A stretch of 64,000 nucleotides of DNA. Source: an uncultured Bacteroidota bacterium (GTDB lineage: Bacteria > Bacteroidota > Bacteroidia > Flavobacteriales > Flavobacteriaceae). Under the pieces are notes generated by a model. The model was not told the DNA's origin. It saw only the letters and a list, made by a program, of their open reading frames with translations, and did not search any database. Where the stretch lies: positions 19,988 to 83,987 of the forward strand of contig CACJYD010000004.1 in NCBI GenBank assembly GCA_902597545.1, given 5' to 3'. A program made the position numbers and the translations under genes. This document shows, one piece after another, positions 43,802 through 53,681 of the stretch. Position 1 is the first letter of the stretch; the number at the start of each line of letters is the position of its first letter.

Positions 43802-46099
43802 ATGCAAGACTACTATTTAATACTTGTCATAATCCTTGGAATATTAGCAATTATTGATTTGATGGTTGGAGTTAGTAATGATGCTGTAAACTTTTTAAAC
43901 TCAGCAATTGGATCAAAAGTAGTTTCCTTTAAAACCTTAATGATTATTGCTAGCTTGGGTGTTGCTTTTGGCGCAATGTCATCAAGTGGAATGATGGAAG
44001 TTGCCAGAAAAGGAATATTCAATCCTGAAATGTTTCTATTCTCTGAAATCATGATAATATTTATTGCAGTTATGATAACAGACATATTATTATTAGACTT
44101 GTTTAATTCTTATGGTCTTCCAACCTCAACAACAGTTTCCATTGTTTTTGAACTTTTAGGTGCTGCTGTTGTCATATCAATAATTAAAATTTCATCAAGC
44201 AGCGATGCTTTTATAGATTTATCAACATACATAAACACGTCTAAAGCAACTCAAATAATTTTTGGAATATTTTTGTCCGTCTTAGTTGCCTTTTCAATAG
44301 GGGCATTGGTTCAGTTTTTATCCAGATTAGTTCTGTCTTTTAAATTTGAAGAAAAAAAGAAATGGTTGGGTTCAATATTTGGAGGAATCGCCTTAACATC
44401 AATATTTTATTTCATTGTAATTAAGGGATTAAAAGGAACGCCATACTCATCAAGTAGTTTTGAAATTTTAAATGGGAGTACTCTTTCAAACTTTATAGAC
44501 AATAATCTAGTATCAATTGTTATTGTATCACTTTTGTTTTTAACATTTTTATCTTATTTAATCAATTCCATTTTAAAAGTAAATATCTATACAATTGTAA
44601 TTTGTGTTGGAACATTTGCATTAGCATTAGCATTTGCAGGGAATGACCTTGTTAACTTTATTGGTGTGCCAATTGCTGGATATCAATCATACCTTGCGTG
44701 GATTGGCTCTGGAGTTGAAGCTGATGCATACTTTATGGGCGCATTATCAGAAAAAGTCGCAGCACCAACATTGATACTGCTTGGTGCAGGTGTAATTATG
44801 ATAGTTACATTATGGACTTCTTCAAAAGCTAAATCTGTTATAAAAACATCCATTGATTTATCAAGACAAGAAGAAACAATTGAAAGATTTGAACCAAATT
44901 TTCTTTCTAGAGGACTAGTTAGATTAGGGGCTTATTTTCAAAAAAGTTTTTTAAAAATACTTCCAAATAATTCAATTAATTTTATTGAGAGACAGTACAT
45001 AAAACCAAAAGTAAACACGCTAATACTTAGGAAAGATAGACCTGCATTTGATAAAATTAGAGCTTCAATTAATTTAGTAGTAGCTGCAATTTTAATATCA
45101 ATAGCTACATCTTACAAGCTACCACTTTCAACAACATATGTAACATTTATGGTTGCTATGGGAACATCTTTAGCAGATAGGGCGTGGGGAAGTGACAGTG
45201 CTGCTTACAGAGTTGCAGGTGTAATTAATGTAATTGGCGGATGGCTTATGACTGCACTAATTGCCTTTTTGGCTTCAGGTCTAATTGCTTCAATTATCTA
45301 TTATTTTGATCAATATGCTTTATACCTTTTAGTTCTTATAGTAGCAATAGTTTTAACTAAAAATTACTTTACTCATAAAGAAAGAAGAACAAAAGAAATT
45401 GAAGAGGAAGAGCTAGAGTTAATTGAAAGTAAATCAATAAAAGGCGTAATTTTTGAAAGCTCTAAAAACATTACCAAATTTTCAAAAAGAATTAGTAAGC
45501 TATATAAAAATCTACTAACAGGAATTAGCTCAAAAAATATTTTACTATTAAAAGACAGTGAATCAATAGTCAATAAACTAGATAAAGATGTAGATCTTAT
45601 CGCTAATAATGTTTTCTATTTTATTAAAAACTTAGATGAAGCAACTTCACAATCTGCGTCTAATTTTCATATGAGTGTTCTTGAATCTTTAGAAAATATA
45701 ACAAGACTCACTCAATCGTTATTAAAGTCCAGTTCTAAACATTTTAAAAATGAACACAGGGGGCTAACATTCCAACAATTAAGAGAGCTCAAGGAGATTG
45801 AAATAGATTTAGAATTATTTTTCAACAAGGTTATAGAAACTTTTGAAAATAAAAATTACAAACAAATTCAATCAATTTTTGAGATTAAAGAAAGTGTAAG
45901 CAATTCTCTGGAATCAAAAATTAAATCTCAAATTTCTCGAACGAAAGAGAAAGAATCTAGCCCAAGGAATACAAGGCTTTATTTTGAAATCCTTAAAAAA
46001 ACTAAAAAAATTACTGAAAATTATATTGAAATTTTAGAGCTGTACTCAGATAAGTATGATGAGAAAATCAGCCCTACACAATTTGAAAATCAAGATTAA
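43802..46099 (+). CDS. PiT-type inorganic phosphate transporter with PhoU-like tail
   Basis: The start is ATG 43802 (M-Q-D-Y-Y-L-I-L), two codons after the TTG in the track, giving 765 residues. The membrane part carries both PiT signatures: G-V-S-N-D-A-V-N-F-L-N-S-A near residue 23 and G-N-D-L-V-N-F-I-G-V-P near 280, plus G-L-P-T-S-T-T-V-S and K-L-P-L-S-T-T-Y-V-T. The last 220 residues are soluble, helical and resemble DUF47/PhoU domains, which regulate phosphate transport. PiT proteins carry metal-phosphate with protons or sodium. It shares a transcript with the TonB receptor. Confidence 0.93.
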   Translation: MQDYYLILVIILGILAIIDLMVGVSNDAVNFLNSAIGSKVVSFKTLMIIASLGVAFGAMSSSGMMEVARKGIFNPEMFLFSEIMIIFIAVMITDILLLDLFNSYGLPTSTTVSIVFELLGAAVVISIIKISSSSDAFIDLSTYINTSKATQIIFGIFLSVLVAFSIGALVQFLSRLVLSFKFEEKKKWLGSIFGGIALTSIFYFIVIKGLKGTPYSSSSFEILNGSTLSNFIDNNLVSIVIVSLLFLTFLSYLINSILKVNIYTIVICVGTFALALAFAGNDLVNFIGVPIAGYQSYLAWIGSGVEADAYFMGALSEKVAAPTLILLGAGVIMIVTLWTSSKAKSVIKTSIDLSRQEETIERFEPNFLSRGLVRLGAYFQKSFLKILPNNSINFIERQYIKPKVNTLILRKDRPAFDKIRASINLVVAAILISIATSYKLPLSTTYVTFMVAMGTSLADRAWGSDSAAYRVAGVINVIGGWLMTALIAFLASGLIASIIYYFDQYALYLLVLIVAIVLTKNYFTHKERRTKEIEEEELELIESKSIKGVIFESSKNITKFSKRISKLYKNLLTGISSKNILLLKDSESIVNKLDKDVDLIANNVFYFIKNLDEATSQSASNFHMSVLESLENITRLTQSLLKSSSKHFKNEHRGLTFQQLRELKEIEIDLELFFNKVIETFENKNYKQIQSIFEIKESVSNSLESKIKSQISRTKEKESSPRNTRLYFEILKKTKKITENYIEILELYSDKYDEKISPTQFENQD

Positions 46100-46101
46100 A
46101 A

Positions 46102-48549
46102 TTAGGAACCACACATTAAGCAATCATCTCCTTCATCATTCTTGTTTTTTTCGATCATCTCCTTTAATTCTTCTGCAGTTAATGGCTCAACAGGGATTTG
46201 AGAAACGGCATCAGCAGTTGGTGGAGGTTCAGCGATAGATGCTGTTGCAGCAACCTCTTCTTTAACCTTTTCTTCTTTCTTAGTATTATCGAGTGTAAAT
46301 TTAATTGCATCTACAGCTGACTTTGTTCTTAAGTAATACATTCCAGTTTTTAAACCAGATTTCCATGCATAAAAATGCATTGATGTTAACTTGGCCATTG
46401 TAGCGCCTTCCATAAATAAATTTAATGACTGAGACTGATCAATGAAATATCCTCTGTGTCTAGCCATATCAATTATATCTTTCATTTTTAGTTCCCAAAC
46501 TGTTCTGTAAAGCTCTTTAATATCCTCAGGAATTCCATCTATGTGTTGGATTGATCCATTTGCTTTCATTAACTCTTGCTTTAACTCTTCAGTCCACAAA
46601 CCTAATTTTACAAGATCTTCTAATAGATGTTTATTTACAACAATAAATTCACCTGAAAGAACTCTTCTCGTGTATATATTTGATGTGTAAGGCTCAAAAC
46701 ATTCATTGTTTCCAAGTATTTGAGCGGTTGAAGCAGTAGGCATAGGTGCAACCAATAATGAGTTTCTCACACCATTCTTTTTAATTTCTTTTCTAAGACC
46801 ATCCCAATCCCATCTTCCGCTTAATTCATCATCTTTAATGCCCCACATATTGTGTTGAAATTCACCTTTAGAAATTGGAGACCCTTTATAAGATTTATAT
46901 GCCCCATCTTTAATTGCTTCTTCCATTGATGCGGTCAAAGCAGCAAAATAAATTGTTTCAAAAATTTCTTGGTTTAAGGTTTTTGCATCATCACATGTAA
47001 AAGGCATTCTTAATTTTATAAATGTGTCAGCAAGACCTTGTACTCCTAATCCAATTGGTCTATGTCTGAAATTTGAATTCTCAGCTTCCTTAACTGGATA
47101 ATAATTTCTATCAATTACTTTATTCAAATTCTTAGTAACTCTTTTAGTTACTTTAAATAGTTCCTTATGGTCAAAAGAATTATTCTTAACAAACATTGGA
47201 AGAGCAATTGATGCGAGGTTGCATACAGCAATTTCATCTTTAGATGTATACTCTAATATTTCAGTACAAAGATTTGAAGATCTGATTGTACCTAAGTTTT
47301 TTTGATTTGACTTTCTGTTACATGCGTCCTTGTATAACATGTACGGAGTACCAGTTTCAATTTGAGCTTCTAATATTTTTTCCCAAAGCTCTCTGGCCTT
47401 AATTGTCTTTCTTCCTTTTTGATCTTTCTCGTATTTTAAATAAAGTTTTTCAAACTCTTCACTGTGTGTATCATACAATCCGGGACACTCGTTTGGACAC
47501 ATTAAAGTCCACTCTTCATTACTTTCAACTCTTTTCATGAATAAGTCTGGAATCCACATTGCATAAAACAAGTCTCTTGCTCTCATCTCCTCTTTACCAT
47601 GATTTTTCTTTAATTCTAAAAAGTCAAATATATCTGAATGCCACGGCTCAATGTATATTGCAAATGATCCTTTTCGTTTTCCTCCACCTTGATCAACGTA
47701 TCTAGCTGTATCATTGAAAACTCTCAACATAGGAACTATACCATTTGAAGTACCATTAGTCCCAGCTATGTATGAACCGGTTGCTCTAATATTATGTATG
47801 GACAATCCGATACCGCCAGCTGATTGAGAAATTTTTGCTGTTTGCTTTAATGTATTGTATATACCATCTATGCTATCATCCTGCATTGTCAATAAAAAAC
47901 ATGAGGATAGCTGAGGCTTTGGTGTTCCTGAATTAAATAATGTAGGAGTTGCATGAGTAAAATACTTTTTTGACATCAAAGTATATGTTTCAATTGCAGC
48001 GTCTAGATCATCCAAATGAATACCAATTGAAACCCTCATCAACATATGTTGAGGTCTCTCAACAGTAACTCCATTTAACTTTAGAAGATATGATCTCTCA
48101 AGTGTTTTGAATCCAAAATAATCATAGTTGAAATCTCTGTTATAAATAATTGTGGAATCAAGTTTCTCAGCATTTTTCTTAATTACTTTATAAACCTCGT
48201 CTGACAATAATGGAGCTTTTTTATTTGTCCTTGGATTCACATAATTATACAAATCATCCATAGTTTGTGAGAATGATTTCTTTGTGTTTTTGTGAAGGTT
48301 TGAAACAGAAATTCTAGAAGCTAAATTAGCATAGTCTGGATGAGTTGTAGTCATTGTAGCAGCAACTTCTGCAGCAAGGTTATCAAGCTCTGATGTAGTT
48401 ACACCATCATAGAGACCTTCAATAACTCTCATTGAAACTCTGACTGGATCCACAAGTGGGTTAAGACCATAGCAAAGCTTTTTAATTCTTGCCGTTATCT
48501 TATCAAACATTACTGGCTCCTTGTGGCCGTCTCTTTTTACTACAAACAT
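46102..48549 (-). CDS. nrdA: Class I ribonucleotide reductase, large subunit
   Basis: The 815-residue protein starts with an ATP-cone ([13 protein letters not shown]) of about 90 residues, which gives allosteric activity control. Active-site elements are N-L-C-T-E-I and [14 protein letters not shown], and the protein ends D-D-C-L-M-C-G-S, the mobile C-x2-C tail that is re-reduced by thioredoxin. A Pro/Ala/Glu-rich linker of about 50 residues stands before the tail. The enzyme makes dNDPs from NDPs. It follows nrdB by 31 bases. Confidence 0.96.
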   Translation of the reverse strand: MFVVKRDGHKEPVMFDKITARIKKLCYGLNPLVDPVRVSMRVIEGLYDGVTTSELDNLAAEVAATMTTTHPDYANLASRISVSNLHKNTKKSFSQTMDDLYNYVNPRTNKKAPLLSDEVYKVIKKNAEKLDSTIIYNRDFNYDYFGFKTLERSYLLKLNGVTVERPQHMLMRVSIGIHLDDLDAAIETYTLMSKKYFTHATPTLFNSGTPKPQLSSCFLLTMQDDSIDGIYNTLKQTAKISQSAGGIGLSIHNIRATGSYIAGTNGTSNGIVPMLRVFNDTARYVDQGGGKRKGSFAIYIEPWHSDIFDFLELKKNHGKEEMRARDLFYAMWIPDLFMKRVESNEEWTLMCPNECPGLYDTHSEEFEKLYLKYEKDQKGRKTIKARELWEKILEAQIETGTPYMLYKDACNRKSNQKNLGTIRSSNLCTEILEYTSKDEIAVCNLASIALPMFVKNNSFDHKELFKVTKRVTKNLNKVIDRNYYPVKEAENSNFRHRPIGLGVQGLADTFIKLRMPFTCDDAKTLNQEIFETIYFAALTASMEEAIKDGAYKSYKGSPISKGEFQHNMWGIKDDELSGRWDWDGLRKEIKKNGVRNSLLVAPMPTASTAQILGNNECFEPYTSNIYTRRVLSGEFIVVNKHLLEDLVKLGLWTEELKQELMKANGSIQHIDGIPEDIKELYRTVWELKMKDIIDMARHRGYFIDQSQSLNLFMEGATMAKLTSMHFYAWKSGLKTGMYYLRTKSAVDAIKFTLDNTKKEEKVKEEVAATASIAEPPPTADAVSQIPVEPLTAEELKEMIEKNKNDEGDDCLMCGS

Positions 48550-48580
48550 TTGGTACTAGTTGTTGTTCTTATAAATTTAA

Positions 48581-49552
48581 TTAAAAATCTTCATCAAAAC
48601 TGATCTCTTCAGATCTAGTATCATTATTTAATACTCCAGCTTTTTGATACTCCGAAACTCTTTTTTCAAAGAAGTTTGTTTTTCCTTGTAAAGAAATCAT
48701 ATCCATGAATTCAAATGGATTTGTTGAGTTATAAACTTTATCACAATTAAGCTCAACCAAAAGTCTATCGGTGACAAATTCCAAATATTGAGTCATTAGT
48801 TTTGCATTCATTCCAATTAGACTAACTGGAAGTGATTCTGTAATAAACTCTTTTTCTATTTCTAATGCATCAGTCAAAATCTCAGTGATTCTTTCTTTAG
48901 GAACTTTATTTACAAGGTGATTATTGTGCAGGTGTACGGCATAATCACAATGTACACCTTCGTCTCTTGAAATAAGTTCATTTGAAAAAGTTAAACCAGG
49001 CATGAGTCCTCTTTTCTTTAACCAAAATATAGAGCAGAATGCACCTGAAAAAAAGATACCTTCAACACCTGCAAATGCTATTAATCTTTCTGCAAATGAA
49101 TCAGACTCAATCCACTTTAATGCCCAATCTGCTTTCTTTTTAATTGCTGGAAAGGTTTCGATTGCATTGAATAGTTTATCTTTTTCAGCATCGTCTTTAA
49201 CATACGTATCTATCAATAATGAATAAGTTTCTGAATGAATATTTTCCATCATTATTTGAAAGCCATAGAAAAACTTGGCTTCAGAATACTGAACCTCATT
49301 AACAAAATTCTCAGCAAGATTTTCATTAACGATTCCGTCAGATGCAGCAAAGAATGCTAAAATATGTTTGATGAAATATCTTTCATCATCATTTAATTTT
49401 GTTTTCCAATCTGTCAAATCTTGGTGTAGGTCAATTTCTTCAGCAGTCCAAAAACTAGCTTCACATTTTTTATACCACTCCCATAAATCGTGATGTTTAA
49501 TTGGGAAGATGACAAATCTATCTTTATTTTCTTTTAAAATTGGTTCAACCAT
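48581..49552 (-). CDS. nrdB: Class Ia ribonucleotide reductase, small subunit
   Basis: The 323-residue R2 protein has [13 protein letters not shown] for iron ligands and the radical tyrosine Tyr96 in K-F-F-Y-G-F-Q, the pattern of eukaryote-like class Ia R2 proteins. The C-terminus E-I-S-F-D-E-D-F is the peptide that docks to NrdA. It is the first gene of the nrdB-nrdA operon. The 208-base gap upstream contains a pair of 20-bp imperfect direct repeats that could bind a regulator. I saw no clear NrdR palindrome. Confidence 0.96.
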   Translation of the reverse strand: MVEPILKENKDRFVIFPIKHHDLWEWYKKCEASFWTAEEIDLHQDLTDWKTKLNDDERYFIKHILAFFAASDGIVNENLAENFVNEVQYSEAKFFYGFQIMMENIHSETYSLLIDTYVKDDAEKDKLFNAIETFPAIKKKADWALKWIESDSFAERLIAFAGVEGIFFSGAFCSIFWLKKRGLMPGLTFSNELISRDEGVHCDYAVHLHNNHLVNKVPKERITEILTDALEIEKEFITESLPVSLIGMNAKLMTQYLEFVTDRLLVELNCDKVYNSTNPFEFMDMISLQGKTNFFEKRVSEYQKAGVLNNDTRSEEISFDEDF

Positions 49553-49579
49553 AACGTCTAAATGTAAAAATGAATTAAA

Positions 49580-49634
49580 TGCAATAGAGCTTTACTAAGT
49601 GTATAATAGTAGCATGCAATAAAGCTTAACAAAG
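49580..49634 (-). repeat. 20-bp imperfect direct repeats upstream of nrdB
   Basis: TGCAATAGAGCTTTACTAAG at 49580 and TGCAATAAAGCTTAACAAAG at 49615 agree in 17 of 20 bases with a 35-bp period. They lie 28-82 bases upstream of the nrdB start, where an operator or initiator-type binding site would be expected. No regulator is known to me for this motif. Confidence 0.6.
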
Positions 49635-49760
49635 ATTCTAAATTGTTATCAAAAAAAAAAGAATTAATTATTCACAAATTGTATTAGTTTTTAACAATTT
49701 TAAAAACTTAAATAAAAAATAAAGCGATTAATAATTTGAATTTTTATTTTCGAAAATATT

Positions 49761-49958
49761 ATGTTAAAATATATAGGTCTTGCAATTTCCATCATTATAT
49801 TAATAATCAATTTAGTATACTTTGATTACAGTGATGCTATTTTTTCTAACGATAATAAGGTTGCGCTAATTGGAATTTTTGGGAGCTTATGTGCTATAAT
49901 ACTAATCTTAATTTTAATTATTTCTGAAAAAATAAATTCAAAAATTAAAGGTCAATAA
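49761..49958 (+). CDS. Small two-helix membrane protein
   Basis: The 65-residue ORF starts with ATG and has two long hydrophobic helices (Y-I-G-L-A-I-S-I-I-I-L-I-I-N-L-V-Y and V-A-L-I-G-I-F-G-S-L-C-A-I-I-L-I-L-I-L-I-I) joined by Y-F-D-Y-S-D, with a Lys-rich tail. A similar kind of short protein is common in Flavobacteriia, but I can name no family. It overlaps the convergent deaminase gene by 14 bases. Confidence 0.6.
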   Translation: MLKYIGLAISIIILIINLVYFDYSDAIFSNDNKVALIGIFGSLCAIILILILIISEKINSKIKGQ

Positions 49959-50370
49959 TTTGATCAACTTGAACCCCAGCATTAATCAAAAAATCTAATC
50001 CAGACCTGTCTTTATATTCATTAATGTAGACTACTCGCTTAATGCCAGATTGAAAAATCAACTTACTACATTCCGTACATGGCGACAAAGTAACATAAAG
50101 GGTTGCTCCAATACTGGATTGAGTTGAGGCTGCAACTTTCATAATTGCATTTGCCTCAGCATGTAAAACATACCACTTAGTATAACCTTCATCGTCTTCA
50201 CAGTTATTATCAAGTCCAGTTGGGGTCCCATTATATCCGTCAGAAATAATCATTCGGTCCTTAACAATTAAAGCCCCTACTTGTCTTCTTTTACAATAAG
50301 ATAACTTAGCCCATTCACTAGCCATTTTTAAATAAGCCTTATCGTACTTTAATTGTTTTTTATCAATCAT
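49945..50370 (-). CDS. Deoxycytidylate (dCMP) deaminase family protein
   Basis: The 141-residue zinc deaminase has C-K-R-R-Q-V-G-A-L-I-V-K-D, G-Y-N-G-T-P-T-G, the zinc His/Glu site L-H-A-E-A-N-A-I, and P-C-T-E-C-S-K-L-I for the Cys ligands. This pattern fits dCMP deaminase/ComEB, which makes dUMP for dTMP synthesis. It is smaller than phage-type enzymes but normal for Bacteroidota. Together with nrdAB and dgt the window holds several dNTP-pool genes. The gene upstream is HupE-like with a 4-base gap. Confidence 0.9.
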   Translation of the reverse strand: MIDKKQLKYDKAYLKMASEWAKLSYCKRRQVGALIVKDRMIISDGYNGTPTGLDNNCEDDEGYTKWYVLHAEANAIMKVAASTQSSIGATLYVTLSPCTECSKLIFQSGIKRVVYINEYKDRSGLDFLINAGVQVDQIIDL

Positions 50371-50374
50371 ATTT

Positions 50375-50944
50375 CTAAATAAATATTAATATAGTTAATA
50401 AACAAACTATAATGGAAATTAATCGAACGTAATTTTTTCTAAAGCCAGGATTGATTAAAAATAAAATTGAGTTCAAAATTAAAATTGAAGTTGCTATTAA
50501 TATTTGTGCGGTTTCAACACCAAATGAAAAACCAATCAATGCTACTAGATCGACACCATCATTGAATGTAATTTGATTAAAAAAGTTTGCAAAACCAAAT
50601 CCGTGAATTAATCCAAAAAATAAAGCAATCAGTATTGTTAAGTAACTGATTTTTTGAGTGGACTTTAAAAAAAATAGATTTGTTAGAGCAGAAATAATTA
50701 TAGTTACTGGAATTAAAAATTCAATAATCTCAGAGTTTGGTTTATATATATTGTATGATGAAATTACTAAAGACATTGAATGGCCAATTGTAAAAAAAGT
50801 GACAATCCAAAATAATTTTTTCCAACTTTTAAATGAGTACACAACTGAAATTGAAACAAGAAATAGCAAATGGTCATAGGCACCTATGTCCATTATATGA
50901 CTGAACCCAATTTCTAAATAAAAAATGATTTGATCTAAATTCAT
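50375..50944 (-). CDS. HupE/UreJ-like membrane protein
   Basis: The 189-residue protein has about six membrane helices and D-I-G-A-Y-D-H-L-L-F-L-V, then F-T-I-G-H-S-M-S-L near residue 53 and G-L-I-H-G-F-G-F-A near 112. These His-containing helices characterise HupE/UreJ-2 proteins, thought to move nickel, cobalt or other metals. No hydrogenase or urease gene is nearby, so the metal is unknown. The ATG overlaps the stop of the DnaJ-type gene (ATGA). Confidence 0.8.
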   Translation of the reverse strand: MNLDQIIFYLEIGFSHIMDIGAYDHLLFLVSISVVYSFKSWKKLFWIVTFFTIGHSMSLVISSYNIYKPNSEIIEFLIPVTIIISALTNLFFLKSTQKISYLTILIALFFGLIHGFGFANFFNQITFNDGVDLVALIGFSFGVETAQILIATSILILNSILFLINPGFRKNYVRLISIIVCLLTILIFI

Positions 50945-51642
50945 ATTCCTCTTTGTTTTTTGATGTTTTCATATGCAGCTTGAATTTTAGAAAATTTTTC
51001 CTTTGCCGCCTTTACATAAACTTCACCCAAATTTTGAACTTTATCAGGATGATGTTTTTTTGCTAATTCTCTGTAAGCTTTTTTTAATTCATCATTAGTA
51101 CAGTTTTTATCAATTTCTAAAATTTTATAATCAGAATCTGAAGATTTAAAGAACATCGCTTTAATACTTTCAAAATCTATTCTTGAAATATTTAAATATC
51201 TGGTGAATTCCAGCAACTTCTCAATTTCACTTTTTGAAACATTTCCATCAGCCTTAGCAATATTAAAAAGAAAATGAATCAATTGAAGGCGAGTTCCATA
51301 AGTTGTTCTCCTTAAAAAAAAACTACATATTTTTTCAGCAGAAATATTTCGTTTATCAATATTATTATTGAACTGTTTAAATAAAATCTCAGCTCTAGCT
51401 TGACCATATATCGATATAAAATAATTTCTTACATATTGAAGTTCCTTTTGGGAAACATTTCCATCTGATTTAATTAAAATGGATGCTAAAGCCAATAGAT
51501 TTAACTCAAAATCCTTTTTAATATTGTTTCTAATTTTTATGAAACTATTTTTATCTATTTGATGTCCAATAAATAAACCGATAAAAAATCCAGGTAACCT
51601 AAAAATATAAAACCCAATAATTCCTAAAATCCACTTATACAT
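50941..51642 (-). CDS. DjlA-like protein with TerB and DnaJ domains
   Basis: The 233-residue protein has an N-terminal hydrophobic segment (I-L-G-I-I-G-F-Y-I-F), a TerB-like helical domain at about residues 45-150 (K-S-D-G-N-V-S-Q-K-E-L and K-A-D-G-N-V-S-K-S-E-I, two EF-like acidic repeats) and a C-terminal J domain with H-H-P-D-K near residue 200. The order matches DjlA, a membrane-tethered co-chaperone of DnaK. It is the first gene of the DjlA-HupE-deaminase run. Confidence 0.88.
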   Translation of the reverse strand: MYKWILGIIGFYIFRLPGFFIGLFIGHQIDKNSFIKIRNNIKKDFELNLLALASILIKSDGNVSQKELQYVRNYFISIYGQARAEILFKQFNNNIDKRNISAEKICSFFLRRTTYGTRLQLIHFLFNIAKADGNVSKSEIEKLLEFTRYLNISRIDFESIKAMFFKSSDSDYKILEIDKNCTNDELKKAYRELAKKHHPDKVQNLGEVYVKAAKEKFSKIQAAYENIKKQRGI

Positions 51643-51707
51643 GATATGATGTTCAAATTTACAAATGTCAATTAATAGTTCTTTATTATATTTGAAAAAA
51701 TAAAATT

Positions 51708-52115
51708 ATGTATCCAGAGGAAGTAGTAAAACCAATGAAATTAGAATTAACATCTAATGGATTTGTAGAATTATCAAATGATGATGATATCAAAAAGTTA
51801 ATTGATGATGATACATCAGTGATAATGGTAAATTCTGTTTGTGGTTGTGCAGCAGCAAATGCTAGACCAGGAGTTATAATGTCATTAAATAATGAGAAAA
51901 CTCCAAAAAATTTATATACAGTTTTTGCTGGAGTTGACAGAGAAGCTACTAATTCAGCTCGTGAATTAATGTTCCCTTTTCCTCCATCATCTCCTTGTAT
52001 TGCGTTATTTAAAAATGGTGAGCTAGTTCACATGCTTGAAAGACATCATATTGAGGGAAGAGAAGCAAGTTTAATTTCCGAAAACTTAAAACAAGCTTAC
52101 AACGAGTACTGTTAA
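51708..52115 (+). CDS. BrxA/BrxB-type bacilliredoxin
   Basis: The 135-residue protein begins M-Y-P-E-E-V-V-K-P-M and has the active site V-N-S-V-C-G-C-A-A-A-N-A-R-P at about residues 42-55. This C-G-C motif and length are those of the YphP/YqiW family, which removes bacillithiol from proteins. Bacillithiol occurs in some Bacteroidota, so a role in thiol stress is plausible. Its stop adjoins the convergent kinase stop with no gap. Confidence 0.92.
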   Translation: MYPEEVVKPMKLELTSNGFVELSNDDDIKKLIDDDTSVIMVNSVCGCAAANARPGVIMSLNNEKTPKNLYTVFAGVDREATNSARELMFPFPPSSPCIALFKNGELVHMLERHHIEGREASLISENLKQAYNEYC

Positions 52116-53606
52116 CTAGTCTGATATAGGTAATTCAATTTTAAAAATAGTACTCCCCTTTTTTGAACTAAAATCTATGTTTCCATTGTAATTAGTTACA
52201 AGATTTTTAATAATACTAAGCCCTAATCCCATCCCTTTTGACTTAGTAGTGAATTTTGGTTCAAATATTTTTTCCTTTATATTTTTTGGAACACCAACTC
52301 CATTATCCTGAATTTCTATAATTGCCTTTTTTCGGACTTTTTTAATACTAACGGTGATTTTGGGATCTTCAATATTTTCTGTTGCTTGAATTGAATTCTT
52401 AACTAAATTAGTTATGATTCTAATCAGGTTAGTACGGTCAATTTTAACTTTAAGACTTTCAATTTTAGATTCGAAATCTATACTATTTTCTTTAAAAATT
52501 TCGAGTGCCAATTTTGTTGTTGAAACAATGTCAATATTCTCATTTTTTTGTGCAGGCATTTCAGCAAAATGTGAAAAGGCTGTTGAAATTGAACTAAGCA
52601 CATCTATTTGTTGAACTAATGTATCACTAAAATCCTCCATTTTTTCTTGGATTTTGGGATCATTTGGATTGAACTTAAGTTTAAAATTTTGAACACTTAA
52701 TTTCATTGGAGTGAGTGGATTCTTAATTTCATGTGCAACTTGCTTAGCCATTTCTCTCCAAGCTAACTCTCTTTGAGATTTGGATAATTTTTTTACATTT
52801 TCATCAATTTGACTAACCATGTTATTATATGAACTAACAAGTGTAAACATCTCTTTACTTGAAACGCTAGTTCTAATTTTCTTATTCAATTTATCCAGTC
52901 TCATTTGTCTCATTTTTTTAACTAATTCTGAAATTGGATTAGTAATATAAAGTGAAACAAAATATGATATGATAATTGCTAAAACAAATAATAAAATGTA
53001 TACCTGTGCAATATTAATTATAAAGGATCTAATCTCGTAGGCATTTAATTTATCATCATCAACATATGGTAGATTTAATATCCATATTGGCTTGTCATAA
53101 ATATCCAATATGTAAGAAAAGGATGATCGGATCAATTGATTTTCTGATTCATTTTTTTTCACAAGTTTTGAACTGGTTGAAGATCCCAAATCATTAATCA
53201 ATAATTCATCTAATTTAGTTGTAACATTATCGTCAACTGTAGAGCCAATCAAGGTTCCATCTAAATCATATAAACTGAAATTAATATTTTGAACATCTGA
53301 AATCTTGAAGATTTCATCTTTTAAATCTTCATCTAAAACTGTACTAATATTTATACCTACGTCAGGTCTTCTATTGAACAGATAAGACAGTTGATTGTCT
53401 GGCTGTAGAGATTTTTCATTAAAAAGTATGTTAAAAGCTCTTTGAAGCTGAGCTTCTTTCCTATCTAATCTTAGCTCATGATAATATAATGAGTTATCAC
53501 GAATTTGAAAACTAGTAGTAATCCCAATTAATAAAAAGGATACAAAAACTAGTAGAATCATAGCAAAGAAGATTCTAGTTCTCAATAATAAATATGGCTC
53601 CTTCAT
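52116..53606 (-). CDS. Sensor histidine kinase (NtrY-like)
   Basis: The 496-residue protein has a membrane helix at about 10-30, an extracytoplasmic domain of about 150 residues, a second helix near 195-220, a HAMP region, and then the kinase core: A-H-E-I-K-N-P-L-T-P with the phospho-acceptor His near residue 290, an N box L-V-K-N-S-I-Q-A-T, D-N-G-V-G-V-P, and G-L-G-L-S-I at the end. HEIKNPLTP is the NtrY type. No response regulator adjoins it, so it is an orphan whose signal is unknown. Confidence 0.92.
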   Translation of the reverse strand: MKEPYLLLRTRIFFAMILLVFVSFLLIGITTSFQIRDNSLYYHELRLDRKEAQLQRAFNILFNEKSLQPDNQLSYLFNRRPDVGINISTVLDEDLKDEIFKISDVQNINFSLYDLDGTLIGSTVDDNVTTKLDELLINDLGSSTSSKLVKKNESENQLIRSSFSYILDIYDKPIWILNLPYVDDDKLNAYEIRSFIINIAQVYILLFVLAIIISYFVSLYITNPISELVKKMRQMRLDKLNKKIRTSVSSKEMFTLVSSYNNMVSQIDENVKKLSKSQRELAWREMAKQVAHEIKNPLTPMKLSVQNFKLKFNPNDPKIQEKMEDFSDTLVQQIDVLSSISTAFSHFAEMPAQKNENIDIVSTTKLALEIFKENSIDFESKIESLKVKIDRTNLIRIITNLVKNSIQATENIEDPKITVSIKKVRKKAIIEIQDNGVGVPKNIKEKIFEPKFTTKSKGMGLGLSIIKNLVTNYNGNIDFSSKKGSTIFKIELPISD

Positions 53607-53681
53607 AAATGACTATATCTAAAATAGTCAAAATCAAAAATTATTCCACTTAATATTTTTTATTTTAATACATTAGAGCAG

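Noticed and set aside
46056-46238. 60-residue plus-strand ORF at the PiT/nrdA junction
   Set aside because: It lies in the coding regions of PiT and nrdA in another frame and has no features of its own.
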